DNA of 32,918 bases from Actinomycetota bacterium (lineage in GTDB: Bacteria > Actinomycetota > Acidimicrobiia > Acidimicrobiales > Ilumatobacteraceae), in the NCBI GenBank assembly GCA_009923855.1, contig RFST01000004.1, positions 1-32,918 on the forward strand, written 5' to 3'. The position numbers were made by a program, and so were the translations under genes. Numbering within the stretch: position 1 is the first letter of the stretch; every line of letters begins with the position of its first letter. Under the pieces are notes generated by a model. It did no database searches and had not been told where the DNA came from. It was given only the letters and a program-made list of their open reading frames with translations. This document shows, piece after piece, positions 9,197 to 16,910 of the stretch.

Positions 9197-9871
9197 GTGA
9201 GCGACTCGAGCGAGGTCACCTCTCCGCGCCGTCGTGGTGGCGCCCAGGTGGTGCCTCGTCCTTCGGTGATCGGCGAGGGCCCTCCGCCACCGTGGGCGAC
9301 GGGTCCGGTCACCGGACTCGATGCGGTGCTCGCTCATGTTCGAGATGTAGAACGCCCGTTGGTGCCGGCCTTCGATGGGGCTCGTTCATCTGCTGTGCTG
9401 GTGCCGCTGCGTGTGGGCGTGCACGGCACTGAGGTGCTGCTCACACGACGTTCCCAGACCATGCGTCATCATCGGGGTGAGATCTCGTTCCCCGGTGGCC
9501 GTATGGACCCGGGGGAGACCCCGCTCGATACCGCTCTGCGTGAGGCGCATGAGGAGGTGGGCCTCGACCCTGACGCGGTGCGCGTCATCGGCGAGCTCGA
9601 TCATCTGAACACAGTGGTCAGTCGCTCGTACATCGTGCCGAAGGTGGCCGTGGTGGACCCGGCGGCCGAGGTGCGGCCGATGACGGGCGAACTCGACCGC
9701 ACCATGTGGGTGCCCCTCGACGAGTTGGTGGCTACGCACACGTACCACGGCGAGGTCTGGGGCGCCCCACCCACCGACCGCCTGTTGCACTTCTTCGAGT
9801 TGGTGGACGAGACGGTGTGGGGCGCGACGGGTCACATGCTGTTCGACCTATTGGCGCGACCGCACCGCTGA
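9197..9871 (+). CDS. NUDIX hydrolase, probable coenzyme A pyrophosphatase (NudL-like)
   Basis: Hydrolyses a nucleoside diphosphate linked to another group. The Nudix box G-x5-E-x7-REUxEExGU is complete (GGRMDPGETPLDTALREAHEEVGL). Immediately before it, LLTRRSQTMRHHRGEISFPG fits the LLTxR(S/A)-x3-Rxx-x3-G-x-x-x-FPGG signature of the CoA pyrophosphatase branch, so CoA or acyl-CoA is the likely substrate, giving 3',5'-ADP and phosphopantetheine. The start GTG 9197 is the first in-frame start after the small ORF. The first 40 or so residues are Pro/Arg-rich and poorly conserved. It converges on the decarboxylase gene, whose stop is 63 nt away. Confidence 0.88.
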   Translation: MSDSSEVTSPRRRGGAQVVPRPSVIGEGPPPPWATGPVTGLDAVLAHVRDVERPLVPAFDGARSSAVLVPLRVGVHGTEVLLTRRSQTMRHHRGEISFPGGRMDPGETPLDTALREAHEEVGLDPDAVRVIGELDHLNTVVSRSYIVPKVAVVDPAAEVRPMTGELDRTMWVPLDELVATHTYHGEVWGAPPTDRLLHFFELVDETVWGATGHMLFDLLARPHR

Positions 9872-9934
9872 ACCACACCCACTGAACTAGGCCCATCAGG
9901 CAACCGCCTGGGTGCTCAGCGGCGCACGCAGACG

Positions 9935-11353
9935 TTAGCTGTGAGCGTGGATGTCATCCCACAGGGCATCGACGTGTTCCGCTGCGGTGGTGCGCGCCCC
10001 GATCGACACCCGCAGAAGCGACCGTCCGTCGACCTCGGTACGGGTGACGAGGTGGCGTCCGCTGGCGTTCACCGCGTCGATCAGTGCGTCGGTTGCGGCA
10101 TCACCGTCGATATGGCTCAGGCAGACCAGTCCCAGCCGAGGTGGCGCGGCGATCTCGAGGCGTGGATGAGCCGCCACGCGTGCTGCGAGGTCGTTGGCAA
10201 GGCGCAGGTGGTGTCGGAGCATCTCGATGATGGGTTCCACACCGTCGAGGCGCAGCACGAAGAGAAGTTTCAGCGCACGGAAACGCCGTCCGAGAGGGAT
10301 CTGCCAGTCTCGGTAGTCGATCGCACCACTGTCTGCGGCAGTCGAGCGCAGGTAAGCGGGCAAGATGCTGAGCGCGCCGAGCATGGCGTGGCGGTCCACC
10401 GTCCAGAACAGCGTGCAGTCGAAATTGACCCCCATCCACTTGTGCGGATTCGTGCAATACGAGTCGGCGCGGTCAACGCCGTCGTTCACCCACCGTTGAT
10501 CGGGGTCGAGGGCAGCGATGCCGGCCATGGCTGCATCGACGTGTAGCCATACACGATGTGTCCCCGCGCCGTCGACGGTGTCGATCGCGTCAGCGATGGC
10601 CGCCGTGGGGTCCATCGCGAGAGTGGAGGTGGTGCCGTGAGTGCTGCACACGAAGAACGGCTGCAGCCCGGCGTCAACGTCGGCCGTCATCTGACGAGCG
10701 AGATCGGCCGGATCCATGGCGAGATCGGCGTCGTGGGCCACGGTGCGGATGCGCTGCTCACCAATACCCGCGATGCGCAGACCCTTGTCGATCGAGGAGT
10801 GGGCCTGCGCGGTGCGGTAGGCGACGAGTCGGCTGGTGTCGCCGGTGTCGTTCACCGCGCCCTGCGTTGCGCGCCATCGCGCCGCGAGGATGGCGACCAG
10901 GGTGGCTTCGCTGGCTGAGCCCTGGATCACGCCGCCACCGGTGGCGGTGTCTGAGCGGAACGATCGCGGCAGGCCTAAGAGATCCAGCATCCAGTCGCAC
11001 ATCAACGTCTCGACTTCGGTGGCCGCTGGAGATGTCACCCAGCTCATGCCCTGCACACCGAGGCCGGCACTCAGCAACTCGGCGAGGATAGAGGCGTAGG
11101 AGGTGTTCGCGGGGAAGTAGGCGAACCAGCCTGGATGCTGCCAGTGGCTGAGATTGGGGATGATCACCCGGTCGATGTCGGCCATCAACGTGTCCACGTC
11201 GGTTGTGGTGGCTGGTGCGGTTGAGGGAAGCGCTGCGTACACATCGCCGGGGGCGATGTCGGGAACGATGCGTTGCTCTCCAACGCTGTCCAGATAGGCC
11301 GCAATGCGGTCGACCATGGCGTGACCGGCGGCACGGAACTCGTCGGGGGTCAT
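9935..11353 (-). CDS. PLP-dependent group II (aromatic-amino-acid-type) decarboxylase
   Basis: Member of the DDC/TDC family, which decarboxylates aromatic L-amino acids or relatives to amines and CO2. The 472-residue length fits. PLP-site residues are visible: the stacking histidine in AQAHSS (His185), the pyridine-N-binding aspartate in HVDAAMAG (Asp273) and the Schiff-base lysine in NPHKW (Lys305), plus SWVTSPAATEVE and GGGVIQGSASEATL. The start is ATG 11353, whose A is shared with the TGA of the upstream membrane-protein gene (TGATG), so the two are coupled; longer versions read through that gene out of frame. The substrate cannot be assigned: related enzymes act on Trp, Tyr, DOPA or Phe. 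No transporter or aldehyde/amine oxidase lies nearby. Confidence 0.9.
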   Translation of the reverse strand: MTPDEFRAAGHAMVDRIAAYLDSVGEQRIVPDIAPGDVYAALPSTAPATTTDVDTLMADIDRVIIPNLSHWQHPGWFAYFPANTSYASILAELLSAGLGVQGMSWVTSPAATEVETLMCDWMLDLLGLPRSFRSDTATGGGVIQGSASEATLVAILAARWRATQGAVNDTGDTSRLVAYRTAQAHSSIDKGLRIAGIGEQRIRTVAHDADLAMDPADLARQMTADVDAGLQPFFVCSTHGTTSTLAMDPTAAIADAIDTVDGAGTHRVWLHVDAAMAGIAALDPDQRWVNDGVDRADSYCTNPHKWMGVNFDCTLFWTVDRHAMLGALSILPAYLRSTAADSGAIDYRDWQIPLGRRFRALKLLFVLRLDGVEPIIEMLRHHLRLANDLAARVAAHPRLEIAAPPRLGLVCLSHIDGDAATDALIDAVNASGRHLVTRTEVDGRSLLRVSIGARTTAAEHVDALWDDIHAHS

Positions 11354-11733
11354 CACGTGGGGCTGTCGGGCTCGGCGGAGGAGTTGCTGGCGGCGAGGTT
11401 CTTGCGCGCACCGGCGACGACGCGCCAGCCGATGAAGGCAAGTCCACCAACCACCAGGGCAAATATGGCGGTCTGGCGCCATCCGCCACGCGCCTCAGAG
11501 CCGCATCCGGGCTTGGGAACCGCCGAGATGCATTCGCTGAGGTCGCGCTCGGTGGGCACGAAATCGTTCACGGTCACGGTGGTGACATCCGTGTCGGACC
11601 CGTCGTTGTCTTGAGCGGTCACAGTGGCAGCGGGGAGCAACGCGGCGATCATGGCGGCCGATGCGACCAGCAGGCGGGCAAGGAACCGGCGTGGCGGATG
11701 AATCTGATGGGGGGCGGTGCGAGTGAGGACCAC
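11353..11733 (-). CDS. Small secreted/type I membrane protein of unknown function
   Basis: A 126-residue protein with a classical signal peptide: positive n-region to about Arg20, hydrophobic core [16 protein letters not shown], predicted cut after TVTA (residue 40). It is followed by an acidic Thr-rich extracellular stretch ([15 protein letters not shown]), two cysteines (Cys68 and Cys77 in [13 protein letters not shown]) likely to form a disulphide, one TM helix (about 89-107, [19 protein letters not shown]) and a short charged cytoplasmic tail. The start is GTG 11733, 6 nt after a minus-strand TAGACA box. It is coupled to the PLP decarboxylase by a TGATG overlap. The function is unknown; the topology suggests an extracytoplasmic anchor or sensor-like protein (inference). 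Confidence 0.82.
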   Translation of the reverse strand: MVLTRTAPHQIHPPRRFLARLLVASAAMIAALLPAATVTAQDNDGSDTDVTTVTVNDFVPTERDLSECISAVPKPGCGSEARGGWRQTAIFALVVGGLAFIGWRVVAGARKNLAASNSSAEPDSPT

Positions 11734-11734
11734 A

Positions 11735-11753
11735 ACCGATGTCTACCATCGGT
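11735..11753. promoter_or_regulatory. Symmetric divergent promoter between the membrane protein and guaA
   Basis: Inverted repeat ACCGATG-TCTAC-CATCGGT with 7-bp arms. The + strand reads TACCAT at 11744-11749, 7 nt before GTG 11757; the - strand reads TAGACA at 11745-11740, 6 nt before GTG 11733. Both units therefore appear to start leaderless from overlapping -10 boxes inside one palindrome. Confidence 0.6.
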
Positions 11754-11756
11754 GTC

Positions 11757-13319
11757 GTGAGCACGGGAACCCCCTCTACCGCCCAGCACGCTGAGGTACT
11801 CGTCGTCGACTTCGGCGCGCAGTACGCACAGTTGATCGCACGCCGCGTGCGTGAACATCGGGTGCTCTCGCGCATCGTGCCGCATCGCATCACCGCCGAT
11901 GAGGTGGCAGCGGCTGCGCCAGCCGCCATTGTGCTGTCGGGTGGCCCGAAGAGCGTGCACGTCGATGGTGCCCCCACCCTCGACCCGGCGATCTATGAGC
12001 TCGGCATTCCCATTTTGGGCATCTGTTACGGCGCGCAGTTGATCGCCGAGCAGCTCGGCGGCCAGGTGGGTCGTGGCATGAATGGCGAGTACGGACGTGC
12101 CGTGTTGGAACGCAGCACCACCGGGGGCCTTCTCGGTGATACGCCGGGGACGCAGGACGTGTGGATGAGCCATTTCGATGCGATCGTGGAGGTGCCCGAT
12201 GGGTTCACGGCCACGGCAGCCACGCCCGATGCACCAGTGGCTGTGCTCGAATCGTCGTCGCGACGGATCTGGGGTGTGCAGTTTCACCCTGAGGTGGTGC
12301 ATTCGCCCTTCGGTGCCGATGTGTTGCGCACCTTCTTGCATGACCTCGCAGCCATCACCCCCGACTGGGAGATGTCGTCGGTGATTGCCGAGCAGGTGGC
12401 TGAGATCCGCGCTCGCGTCGGTGACGGCCGAGCGATCTGTGGTCTGTCGGGTGGTGTCGACTCGTCGGTGGCCGCGGCGTTGGTGCATCGCGCGATCGGC
12501 GCCCAGCTCACCTGCGTCTATGTCGACACCGGTCTGATGCGCAAGGGCGAGAGCGAACAGGTCGTGGAGACCTTCCGTCGCAACATGGGTATCGAGTTGA
12601 TCCATGTCGATGCGGGCGAGCGTTTCCTGTCTCGTTTGGCCGGGGTGACCGAACCCGAGGCCAAGCGCAAGGCGATCGGCGAGGAGTTCGTGCGGGTCTT
12701 CGAAGAGCACACCGGTGGTCTCGTCGAGGCCACCTTCTTGGTGCAGGGAACGTTGTATCCCGACCTCATCGAGAGCGGTGGAGTTGACGGCACCGCCGAG
12801 GTGATCAAGAGCCATCACAATGTGGGCGGTTTGCCCGAGGACATGGATCTCGAATTGATCGAGCCGCTGCGCGACCTGTTCAAAGACGAGGTTCGCGCCC
12901 TCGGCACCGAATTGGGTCTGCCCGATGAGATGGTGTGGCGCCAGCCGTTCCCCGGCCCGGGCCTCGGTGTGCGGATCATCGGTGAGGTGACCGCCGAGCG
13001 GGTGGCGTTGTTACAGGAGGCCGATGCCATCGTGCGGGCCGAAATCGCCGCTGCAGGGCTCGAACGCGAGATCTGGCAGTCGTTTGCGGTGCTGGCCGAC
13101 ATCCGATCGGTGGGGGTCATGGGCGACGAACGCACCTACGGTCATCCGATCATCATCCGCGCGGTGACCAGCGACGACGCGATGACTGCCGATTGGGCGC
13201 GGCTGCCCTATGACCTGTTGGAGCGGATGTCGCAGCGCATCATCAATGAGGTGCCGGGAATCAACCGCGTGGCCTACGACGTGACGTCGAAGCCGCCGGG
13301 CACCATTGAGTGGGAATGA
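11757..13319 (+). CDS. guaA: GMP synthase (glutamine-hydrolysing)
   Basis: Converts XMP, glutamine and ATP to GMP. The N-terminal class I amidotransferase has the nucleophile region [15 protein letters not shown] and [10 protein letters not shown]. The ATP-pyrophosphatase domain has the P-loop [15 protein letters not shown], and the C-terminal dimerisation domain ends [17 protein letters not shown]. It has 520 residues from GTG 11757. That start is preferred to ATG 11739 because a TACCAT -10 box (11744-11749) lies between the two and would place ATG 11739 upstream of the transcription start; ATG 11739 does have a GAGGA upstream, so the alternative is not excluded. The downstream membrane-protein gene begins 10 nt after the stop. 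Confidence 0.97.
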   Translation: MSTGTPSTAQHAEVLVVDFGAQYAQLIARRVREHRVLSRIVPHRITADEVAAAAPAAIVLSGGPKSVHVDGAPTLDPAIYELGIPILGICYGAQLIAEQLGGQVGRGMNGEYGRAVLERSTTGGLLGDTPGTQDVWMSHFDAIVEVPDGFTATAATPDAPVAVLESSSRRIWGVQFHPEVVHSPFGADVLRTFLHDLAAITPDWEMSSVIAEQVAEIRARVGDGRAICGLSGGVDSSVAAALVHRAIGAQLTCVYVDTGLMRKGESEQVVETFRRNMGIELIHVDAGERFLSRLAGVTEPEAKRKAIGEEFVRVFEEHTGGLVEATFLVQGTLYPDLIESGGVDGTAEVIKSHHNVGGLPEDMDLELIEPLRDLFKDEVRALGTELGLPDEMVWRQPFPGPGLGVRIIGEVTAERVALLQEADAIVRAEIAAAGLEREIWQSFAVLADIRSVGVMGDERTYGHPIIIRAVTSDDAMTADWARLPYDLLERMSQRIINEVPGINRVAYDVTSKPPGTIEWE

Positions 13320-13329
13320 ACGACTGGCC

Positions 13330-13593
13330 GTGAGTGCTGCAGTGGGTGACCAGGTAGACGTCGGTGCGACGCGTCGCGCGCGGACGCTCGAGTGGTTGGG
13401 AGTGATCTCGGCCATCGTTTACTCGTTGCTGGTCGCGGCGAACATCGGCGCCGAATTCATCGGCTTCGCGCTGTTGATGGTGTCGTCGGTGGCCATCGGT
13501 GTGTGGGCCCGGCTGTGTCGCCATCGCGGGATCTTGTTACTGCAGTTCTTCTATGCGACTGCGGCCCTCATCGGCATGATCCGCTGGCTCTGA
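13330..13593 (+). CDS. Small integral membrane protein (about three helices), unknown
   Basis: An 87-residue protein, from GTG 13330, with a soluble N-terminus of about 20 residues followed by three hydrophobic stretches: about LGVISAIVYSLLVAANIGA, FIGFALLMVSSVAIGVWA and ILLLQFFYATAALIGMI, with an Arg-rich loop (RLCRHRG) between the second and third. It lies 10 nt after guaA on the same strand, so it is probably cotranscribed. A TTG start at 13306 overlapping guaA is possible but adds nothing recognisable. The short helix-dense architecture faintly recalls PnuC-type fragments, but I cannot assign a family or function. Confidence 0.7.
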   Translation: MSAAVGDQVDVGATRRARTLEWLGVISAIVYSLLVAANIGAEFIGFALLMVSSVAIGVWARLCRHRGILLLQFFYATAALIGMIRWL

Positions 13594-13625
13594 TTCTCGT
13601 CCGCGTTGCCGTCGTCACCTGTTCG

Positions 13626-13631
13626 TAATAT
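13626..13631 (+). promoter_or_regulatory. -10 box upstream of the NlpC/P60 gene
   Basis: TAATAT is the best -10 hexamer seen in the window. It is followed by GGAG (13640-13643) 7 nt before GTG 13651. This unit therefore appears to have a short leader with a Shine-Dalgarno sequence, unlike the leaderless units around it. No good -35 was seen. Confidence 0.5.
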
Positions 13632-13650
13632 TCCATTGCGGAGCGGTAAC

Positions 13651-14841
13651 GTGTCGAACACGATGTCGCGGATCGCCCCCACCCCCCGTCGCCATGTCGG
13701 CATCGCCGACGACCGGGCGTTGACATTGCCTGTGGGTTCTCGTCGCCTTGGTGGGGTGATTCTGGCCACGATGGCCGTGGTGATGGCATTGATCCTGCCG
13801 CAGCAGGCAGCCGCGCAGTCCGTCGATGATCAGCGTCGCGAAGTGGAGCGCATCGTCGACGAACTCGAACGCCTTCACGAGCGCGCCGACATCTTGGCTG
13901 AGGACTACGCGGTGGCCGTCGACGACCAGCGGATGCTCACCGGCGATATTGCCATCGCGGAGGCGCGTGTTGCCGAGCGCCGAGCTGCCCTCGACGAGTT
14001 GCAGGGCGATCTCAGCGCCGTCGCGGTGCGGGCCTTCACCCGTTCGGGCACTGACGTGTTGGGCCCGCTGCTGTCGAATCCGGCTGATTACACCGATGAC
14101 CTGTCACGCGATCAGTACTCGCGAGTGGCGCTCAGCATCGGCACGGGTACCGGGGACGATCTCGGCGCTGCCATCACCGCCCTGCAGGCTGAACAGGCCG
14201 AACTCGATCGTCTGCGCGCGGAGTCGATCGCGCTCAGCGACAGCTTGTCGGCCCAACTCGACGAAGTGGAATCGAGCACCTCGGCATACGAACAGGCTCG
14301 CGCCGATGCCGAAGCACGCCTCGGCGAACTGATTCGCGCCGAGGAGGAACGTCGATCCCAAGAGGCCTTTGAGCGCCTGCAGGCCGAACAGGCCGCGGCC
14401 GGGATCGACCTGAGCGGCCCCTCTAACCCGGGAGCCAGTGCCGAAGATGCGGCCTCGGCTGAATTCGTGGCCAACTATCCGGCGCCGTCGGGAATGGCCG
14501 GGGTGGCCGTGCAGGCTGCACTCGGCCAGTTGGGTGTGCCCTATGTGTATGCAACAGCGCTGCCGGGGGTGTCATTCGACTGTTCCGGTTTGACCCATTG
14601 GGCGTGGGGCCAAGCTGGTGTGTACCTGCCACGCAATTCGCGTATGCAGGCCAACGCGCTACCACGGGTGCCGGTGGCCTCTGCCCAGCCCGGCGACTTG
14701 ATCTTCTACTACTCGCCGATCAGCCACGTCGGCATCTATCTCGGCAACGGCCAGTTGGTGCATGCGCCAAACTCGTCGACCGTGGTGAAGGTGTCGAATG
14801 TGAATTGGTCGAAGGTCGTCGCGGTCGGTCGGCCGGGCTGA
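13651..14841 (+). CDS. Secreted NlpC/P60 peptidoglycan endopeptidase with coiled-coil N-terminus (RipA-like)
   Basis: Cell-wall hydrolase expected to cut peptide stems of peptidoglycan outside the membrane. From GTG 13651 it has 396 residues: a signal or anchor segment (about 34-55, cut near AAAQ), a long coiled coil (about 58-260, rich in Glu/Ala/Arg such as VERIVDELERLHERADIL), a short linker, and a C-terminal NlpC/P60 domain. The catalytic cysteine is in FDCSGLTHW (Cys311) and the histidine in ISHVGIYLG (His359), with His371 in LVHAPNSS as the third residue. The coiled coil probably controls the enzyme or recruits it to partners such as FtsEX in related proteins (family knowledge). The start is chosen for GGAG at proper spacing; ATG 13663 is an alternative. 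Confidence 0.9.
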   Translation: MSNTMSRIAPTPRRHVGIADDRALTLPVGSRRLGGVILATMAVVMALILPQQAAAQSVDDQRREVERIVDELERLHERADILAEDYAVAVDDQRMLTGDIAIAEARVAERRAALDELQGDLSAVAVRAFTRSGTDVLGPLLSNPADYTDDLSRDQYSRVALSIGTGTGDDLGAAITALQAEQAELDRLRAESIALSDSLSAQLDEVESSTSAYEQARADAEARLGELIRAEEERRSQEAFERLQAEQAAAGIDLSGPSNPGASAEDAASAEFVANYPAPSGMAGVAVQAALGQLGVPYVYATALPGVSFDCSGLTHWAWGQAGVYLPRNSRMQANALPRVPVASAQPGDLIFYYSPISHVGIYLGNGQLVHAPNSSTVVKVSNVNWSKVVAVGRPG

Positions 14842-14862
14842 GAGCACTGCGCGGTGGGCGGG

Positions 14863-14868
14863 TAGCGT
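14863..14868 (+). promoter_or_regulatory. -10 box of a leaderless promoter for the phosphotransferase operon
   Basis: TAGCGT lies exactly 6 nt before GTG 14875, and no ribosome-binding site is present. Same geometry as at 8983, 16689, 29875 and 31296. Confidence 0.5.
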
Positions 14869-14874
14869 CGGGGC

Positions 14875-15912
14875 GTGCCGACGACCGACATCCCCGGAAT
14901 CGATCACGACCGCGTCAGCGACTGGTTGGTCACCCACGTACCCGGTGCCACTGCGCCGTTCGACTTCGTGTTGATCGAGGGTGGACGCAGCAACCTCACC
15001 TATCGCGTCACCGGTGGTGACGGCACCCGGTACGTGCTGCGCCGGCCCCCGCTCGGCCATGTGCTCGCTACCGCGCACGACATGGCGCGTGAGCACCGCA
15101 TCATCTCTGCGGTGGGTTCGACCGGAGTACCGGTGCCCACCACACTCGGCCTGTGCACCGACGACGACGTGAACGGCGCGCCGTTCTACGTCATGTCGTT
15201 CGTGGACGGCGTCGTGCTCGACAGCCCCGACCTCGGTGCTACCGTGCCGGCCGCCACCCGGGTCGCGCTGTCGCACCACCTAATCGACGTTCTGGCCGAT
15301 CTGCATGCGGTCGACGTGGATGCGGTCGGCCTGGGCGACCTAGCGCGCCGAGATGGCTACGTGGAACGTCAACTGCGGCGGTGGACGACCCAGTGGGAGA
15401 AGTCCAAAACCCGTGAGCTGCCGGTGGTCGACGAGGTGGCGCGCACCCTGGCTGCCGATATCCCGACTCAGCAGGGTGCCTGCATCGCCCATGGCGATTT
15501 CCGCTTCGGCAACTGCTTGGTGGACGTTGCTGGCGAGCGGGTGGCCGCGGTGCTCGACTGGGAGTTGTGCACGCTCGGCGATCCCCTCGCCGATCTCGGA
15601 TATCTCGGTGTGTACTGGGCGGGTCCCGATGGGGTGAGCCGGCCGAACGATCCCACGGGTGCGGGTGGGTATCCGAGCCACGACGCTCTGGTGGAGCGCT
15701 ACGCCGCGCGAACGGGTCGTGATGTGAGCCGCATCGACTATTACGTGGCGTTCTCGGCGTTCCGTCTCGCCGTGATCTCCGAGGGGGTGTACGCCCGCTA
15801 CGTCAACGGGGCCATGGGCGATGACATCGAGTCGTCGATGTTGGAGCACTTTCGCACCGGGGTGGAAGAACTCAGTGTGTCGGCACTCGAGCGACTGCGA
15901 CGGGGGGCATGA
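14875..15912 (+). CDS. APH-family phosphotransferase (ACAD10/11-like kinase domain)
   Basis: A 345-residue aminoglycoside-phosphotransferase-fold protein. The glycine-rich loop region IEGGRSNLTYRV is followed by the ATP-binding strand YVLRRPP, then the catalytic Brenner motif IAHGDFRFGNCLVD (Asp208, Asn213) and the metal-binding VLDWELCTLGDPLADLGYL (Asp228). The last two segments are typical of the branch fused to, or neighbouring, acyl-CoA dehydrogenases, where the human ACAD10/11 kinase domains phosphorylate 4-hydroxyacyl-CoAs. A role in (hydroxy)acyl-CoA or carboxylate metabolism is therefore more likely than antibiotic resistance. The start is GTG 14875 with an upstream -10 box. It overlaps the downstream hydrolase by 4 nt (ATGA). 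Confidence 0.85.
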   Translation: MPTTDIPGIDHDRVSDWLVTHVPGATAPFDFVLIEGGRSNLTYRVTGGDGTRYVLRRPPLGHVLATAHDMAREHRIISAVGSTGVPVPTTLGLCTDDDVNGAPFYVMSFVDGVVLDSPDLGATVPAATRVALSHHLIDVLADLHAVDVDAVGLGDLARRDGYVERQLRRWTTQWEKSKTRELPVVDEVARTLAADIPTQQGACIAHGDFRFGNCLVDVAGERVAAVLDWELCTLGDPLADLGYLGVYWAGPDGVSRPNDPTGAGGYPSHDALVERYAARTGRDVSRIDYYVAFSAFRLAVISEGVYARYVNGAMGDDIESSMLEHFRTGVEELSVSALERLRRGA

Positions 15913-16661
15913 CGATGAGCGACGTTCTAGCTGGCTGGGAGCGCGACAGTTTCACGGCTGCCGGTCTGACGCACGACTGGTACCGCCGTGGCAGCGGGCC
16001 AGCGGTGATCGTGGTGCACGAGTTACCGGGGATTACGCCGCGCGTGGTGGCGTTCGCCGACGAACTCGTCGCCGCGGGCATGACGGTGGCGATGCCCGAC
16101 CTCGTTGGACGTGCGGGGCAGGCGCCGAGTCGCGGCGCATTGGCGGCATCGCTGGCCAAGATCTGTATCTCACGCGAGTTCAGCACGTGGGCGGTGGGGC
16201 ACACCTCGCCGGTGGTGGCCTGGCTGCGCGCACTCGGCACGGCGCTGCATCGCGAGATCGGTGGCGTGGGCATCGGCGCGGTCGGCATGTGCTTCTCCGG
16301 TGGTTTCGCGCTGGCGATGATGGTCGACGACACCATGGTGGCGCCGGTGCTGTCACAGCCGTCGCTACCGCTGCCCGTCGGTGCGGCGCGTAGCGCTGAT
16401 CTCGGGTTGTCTCCTGATGATCGGCTGCAGGTGGCACGTCGTGCAGCCGATGGTTGCGGGGTGCTTGCCCTGCGCTATCGCGATGACCGAGCCGTGGGCA
16501 CACGGTTCGACACGCTCACCGAACTGCTGGGCGACGCGGTGGAGACGGTGGAACTCGACAGCCGGCGATCATCGGACCACTCGGTTCTCACCGAGCAGCG
16601 CAACGAGGCCGCCGTGGCCCGTGTGGTGGAGTTCCTTCGCCAACGCCTCGGCATCGCCTGA
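15909..16661 (+). CDS. Dienelactone hydrolase-family alpha/beta hydrolase
   Basis: A 250-residue alpha/beta hydrolase with the DLH-type cysteine nucleophile in GMCFSGG (Cys128) instead of serine, the oxyanion strand IVVHELPGIT, and a C-terminal histidine in SDHSVL. The catalytic aspartate probably lies in LRYRDDRAVG. DLH members hydrolyse dienelactones in aromatic degradation, but many have other or unknown ester substrates. The ATG overlaps the kinase-like gene by 4 nt, so both products probably act in one catabolic step series. No signal peptide is seen. The substrate is unassigned. Confidence 0.83.
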   Translation: MTMSDVLAGWERDSFTAAGLTHDWYRRGSGPAVIVVHELPGITPRVVAFADELVAAGMTVAMPDLVGRAGQAPSRGALAASLAKICISREFSTWAVGHTSPVVAWLRALGTALHREIGGVGIGAVGMCFSGGFALAMMVDDTMVAPVLSQPSLPLPVGAARSADLGLSPDDRLQVARRAADGCGVLALRYRDDRAVGTRFDTLTELLGDAVETVELDSRRSSDHSVLTEQRNEAAVARVVEFLRQRLGIA

Positions 16662-16676
16662 GGGCTCGCCCTGCGA

Positions 16677-16691
16677 CTACCCGGTCGGTAG
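16677..16691. promoter_or_regulatory. CsoR-like inverted repeat overlapping the copZA -10 box
   Basis: CTACC, five bases, GGTAG. It overlaps the -10 box TAGGTT (16689-16694). CsoR sites are G-tract pseudo-palindromes of the general form TACC...GGTA, so this is a plausible copper-responsive operator. No csoR gene is in the window. Confidence 0.45.
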
Positions 16692-16694
16692 GTT
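16689..16694 (+). promoter_or_regulatory. -10 box of the leaderless copZA promoter
   Basis: TAGGTT ends 6 nt before ATG 16701. No Shine-Dalgarno sequence precedes the start, so the transcript probably begins at the AUG. Confidence 0.55.
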
Positions 16695-16700
16695 GTGCGT

Positions 16701-16910
16701 ATGTCGACAAGCGACGCCATGACGTTCTCGGTACCGGGTATGACGTGCGGCCATTGCGAGGCTGCAGTCACCGCTGAAGTCGGCGCTCTCGATGGTGTGG
16801 CGAGCGTGCAGGTCGACCTTGAATCGAAAATGGTGACGGTGGCCGGGTCGGGCCTCGATCGGGCCCGCATCGTGGCCGCGATCGACGAAGCCGGCTTCGA
16901 TGTCGACTGA
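16701..16910 (+). CDS. copZ: Copper chaperone / heavy-metal-associated domain protein
   Basis: A 69-residue ferredoxin-like HMA domain. The Cu(I)-binding motif is [10 protein letters not shown] (MxCxxC), followed by the beta-alpha-beta pattern [18 protein letters not shown] and a C-terminal [11 protein letters not shown]. It probably delivers Cu(I) to the ATPase encoded immediately downstream, whose ATG lies 11 nt inside this gene. ATG 16701 is preferred over GTG 16695 because it stands 6 nt after a -10 box and gives the usual family length. Confidence 0.92.
   Translation: MSTSDAMTFSVPGMTCGHCEAAVTAEVGALDGVASVQVDLESKMVTVAGSGLDRARIVAAIDEAGFDVD

Noticed and set aside
9896-9914. Small hairpin CAGGC-AACC-GCCTG between the nudix and decarboxylase genes
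   Set aside because: Only a 5-bp stem without a T-run; too weak to call a terminator for the convergent genes.
11739-11756. ATG 11739 as start of guaA
   Set aside because: A well-placed -10 box (11744-11749) for GTG 11757 lies downstream of it; kept only as an alternative because GAGGA precedes it.
14875-15912. Antibiotic-resistance aminoglycoside kinase
   Set aside because: Although of the APH fold, the WELCTLGDPLADLGYL segment and hydrolase neighbour fit the ACAD10/11-like metabolic branch.
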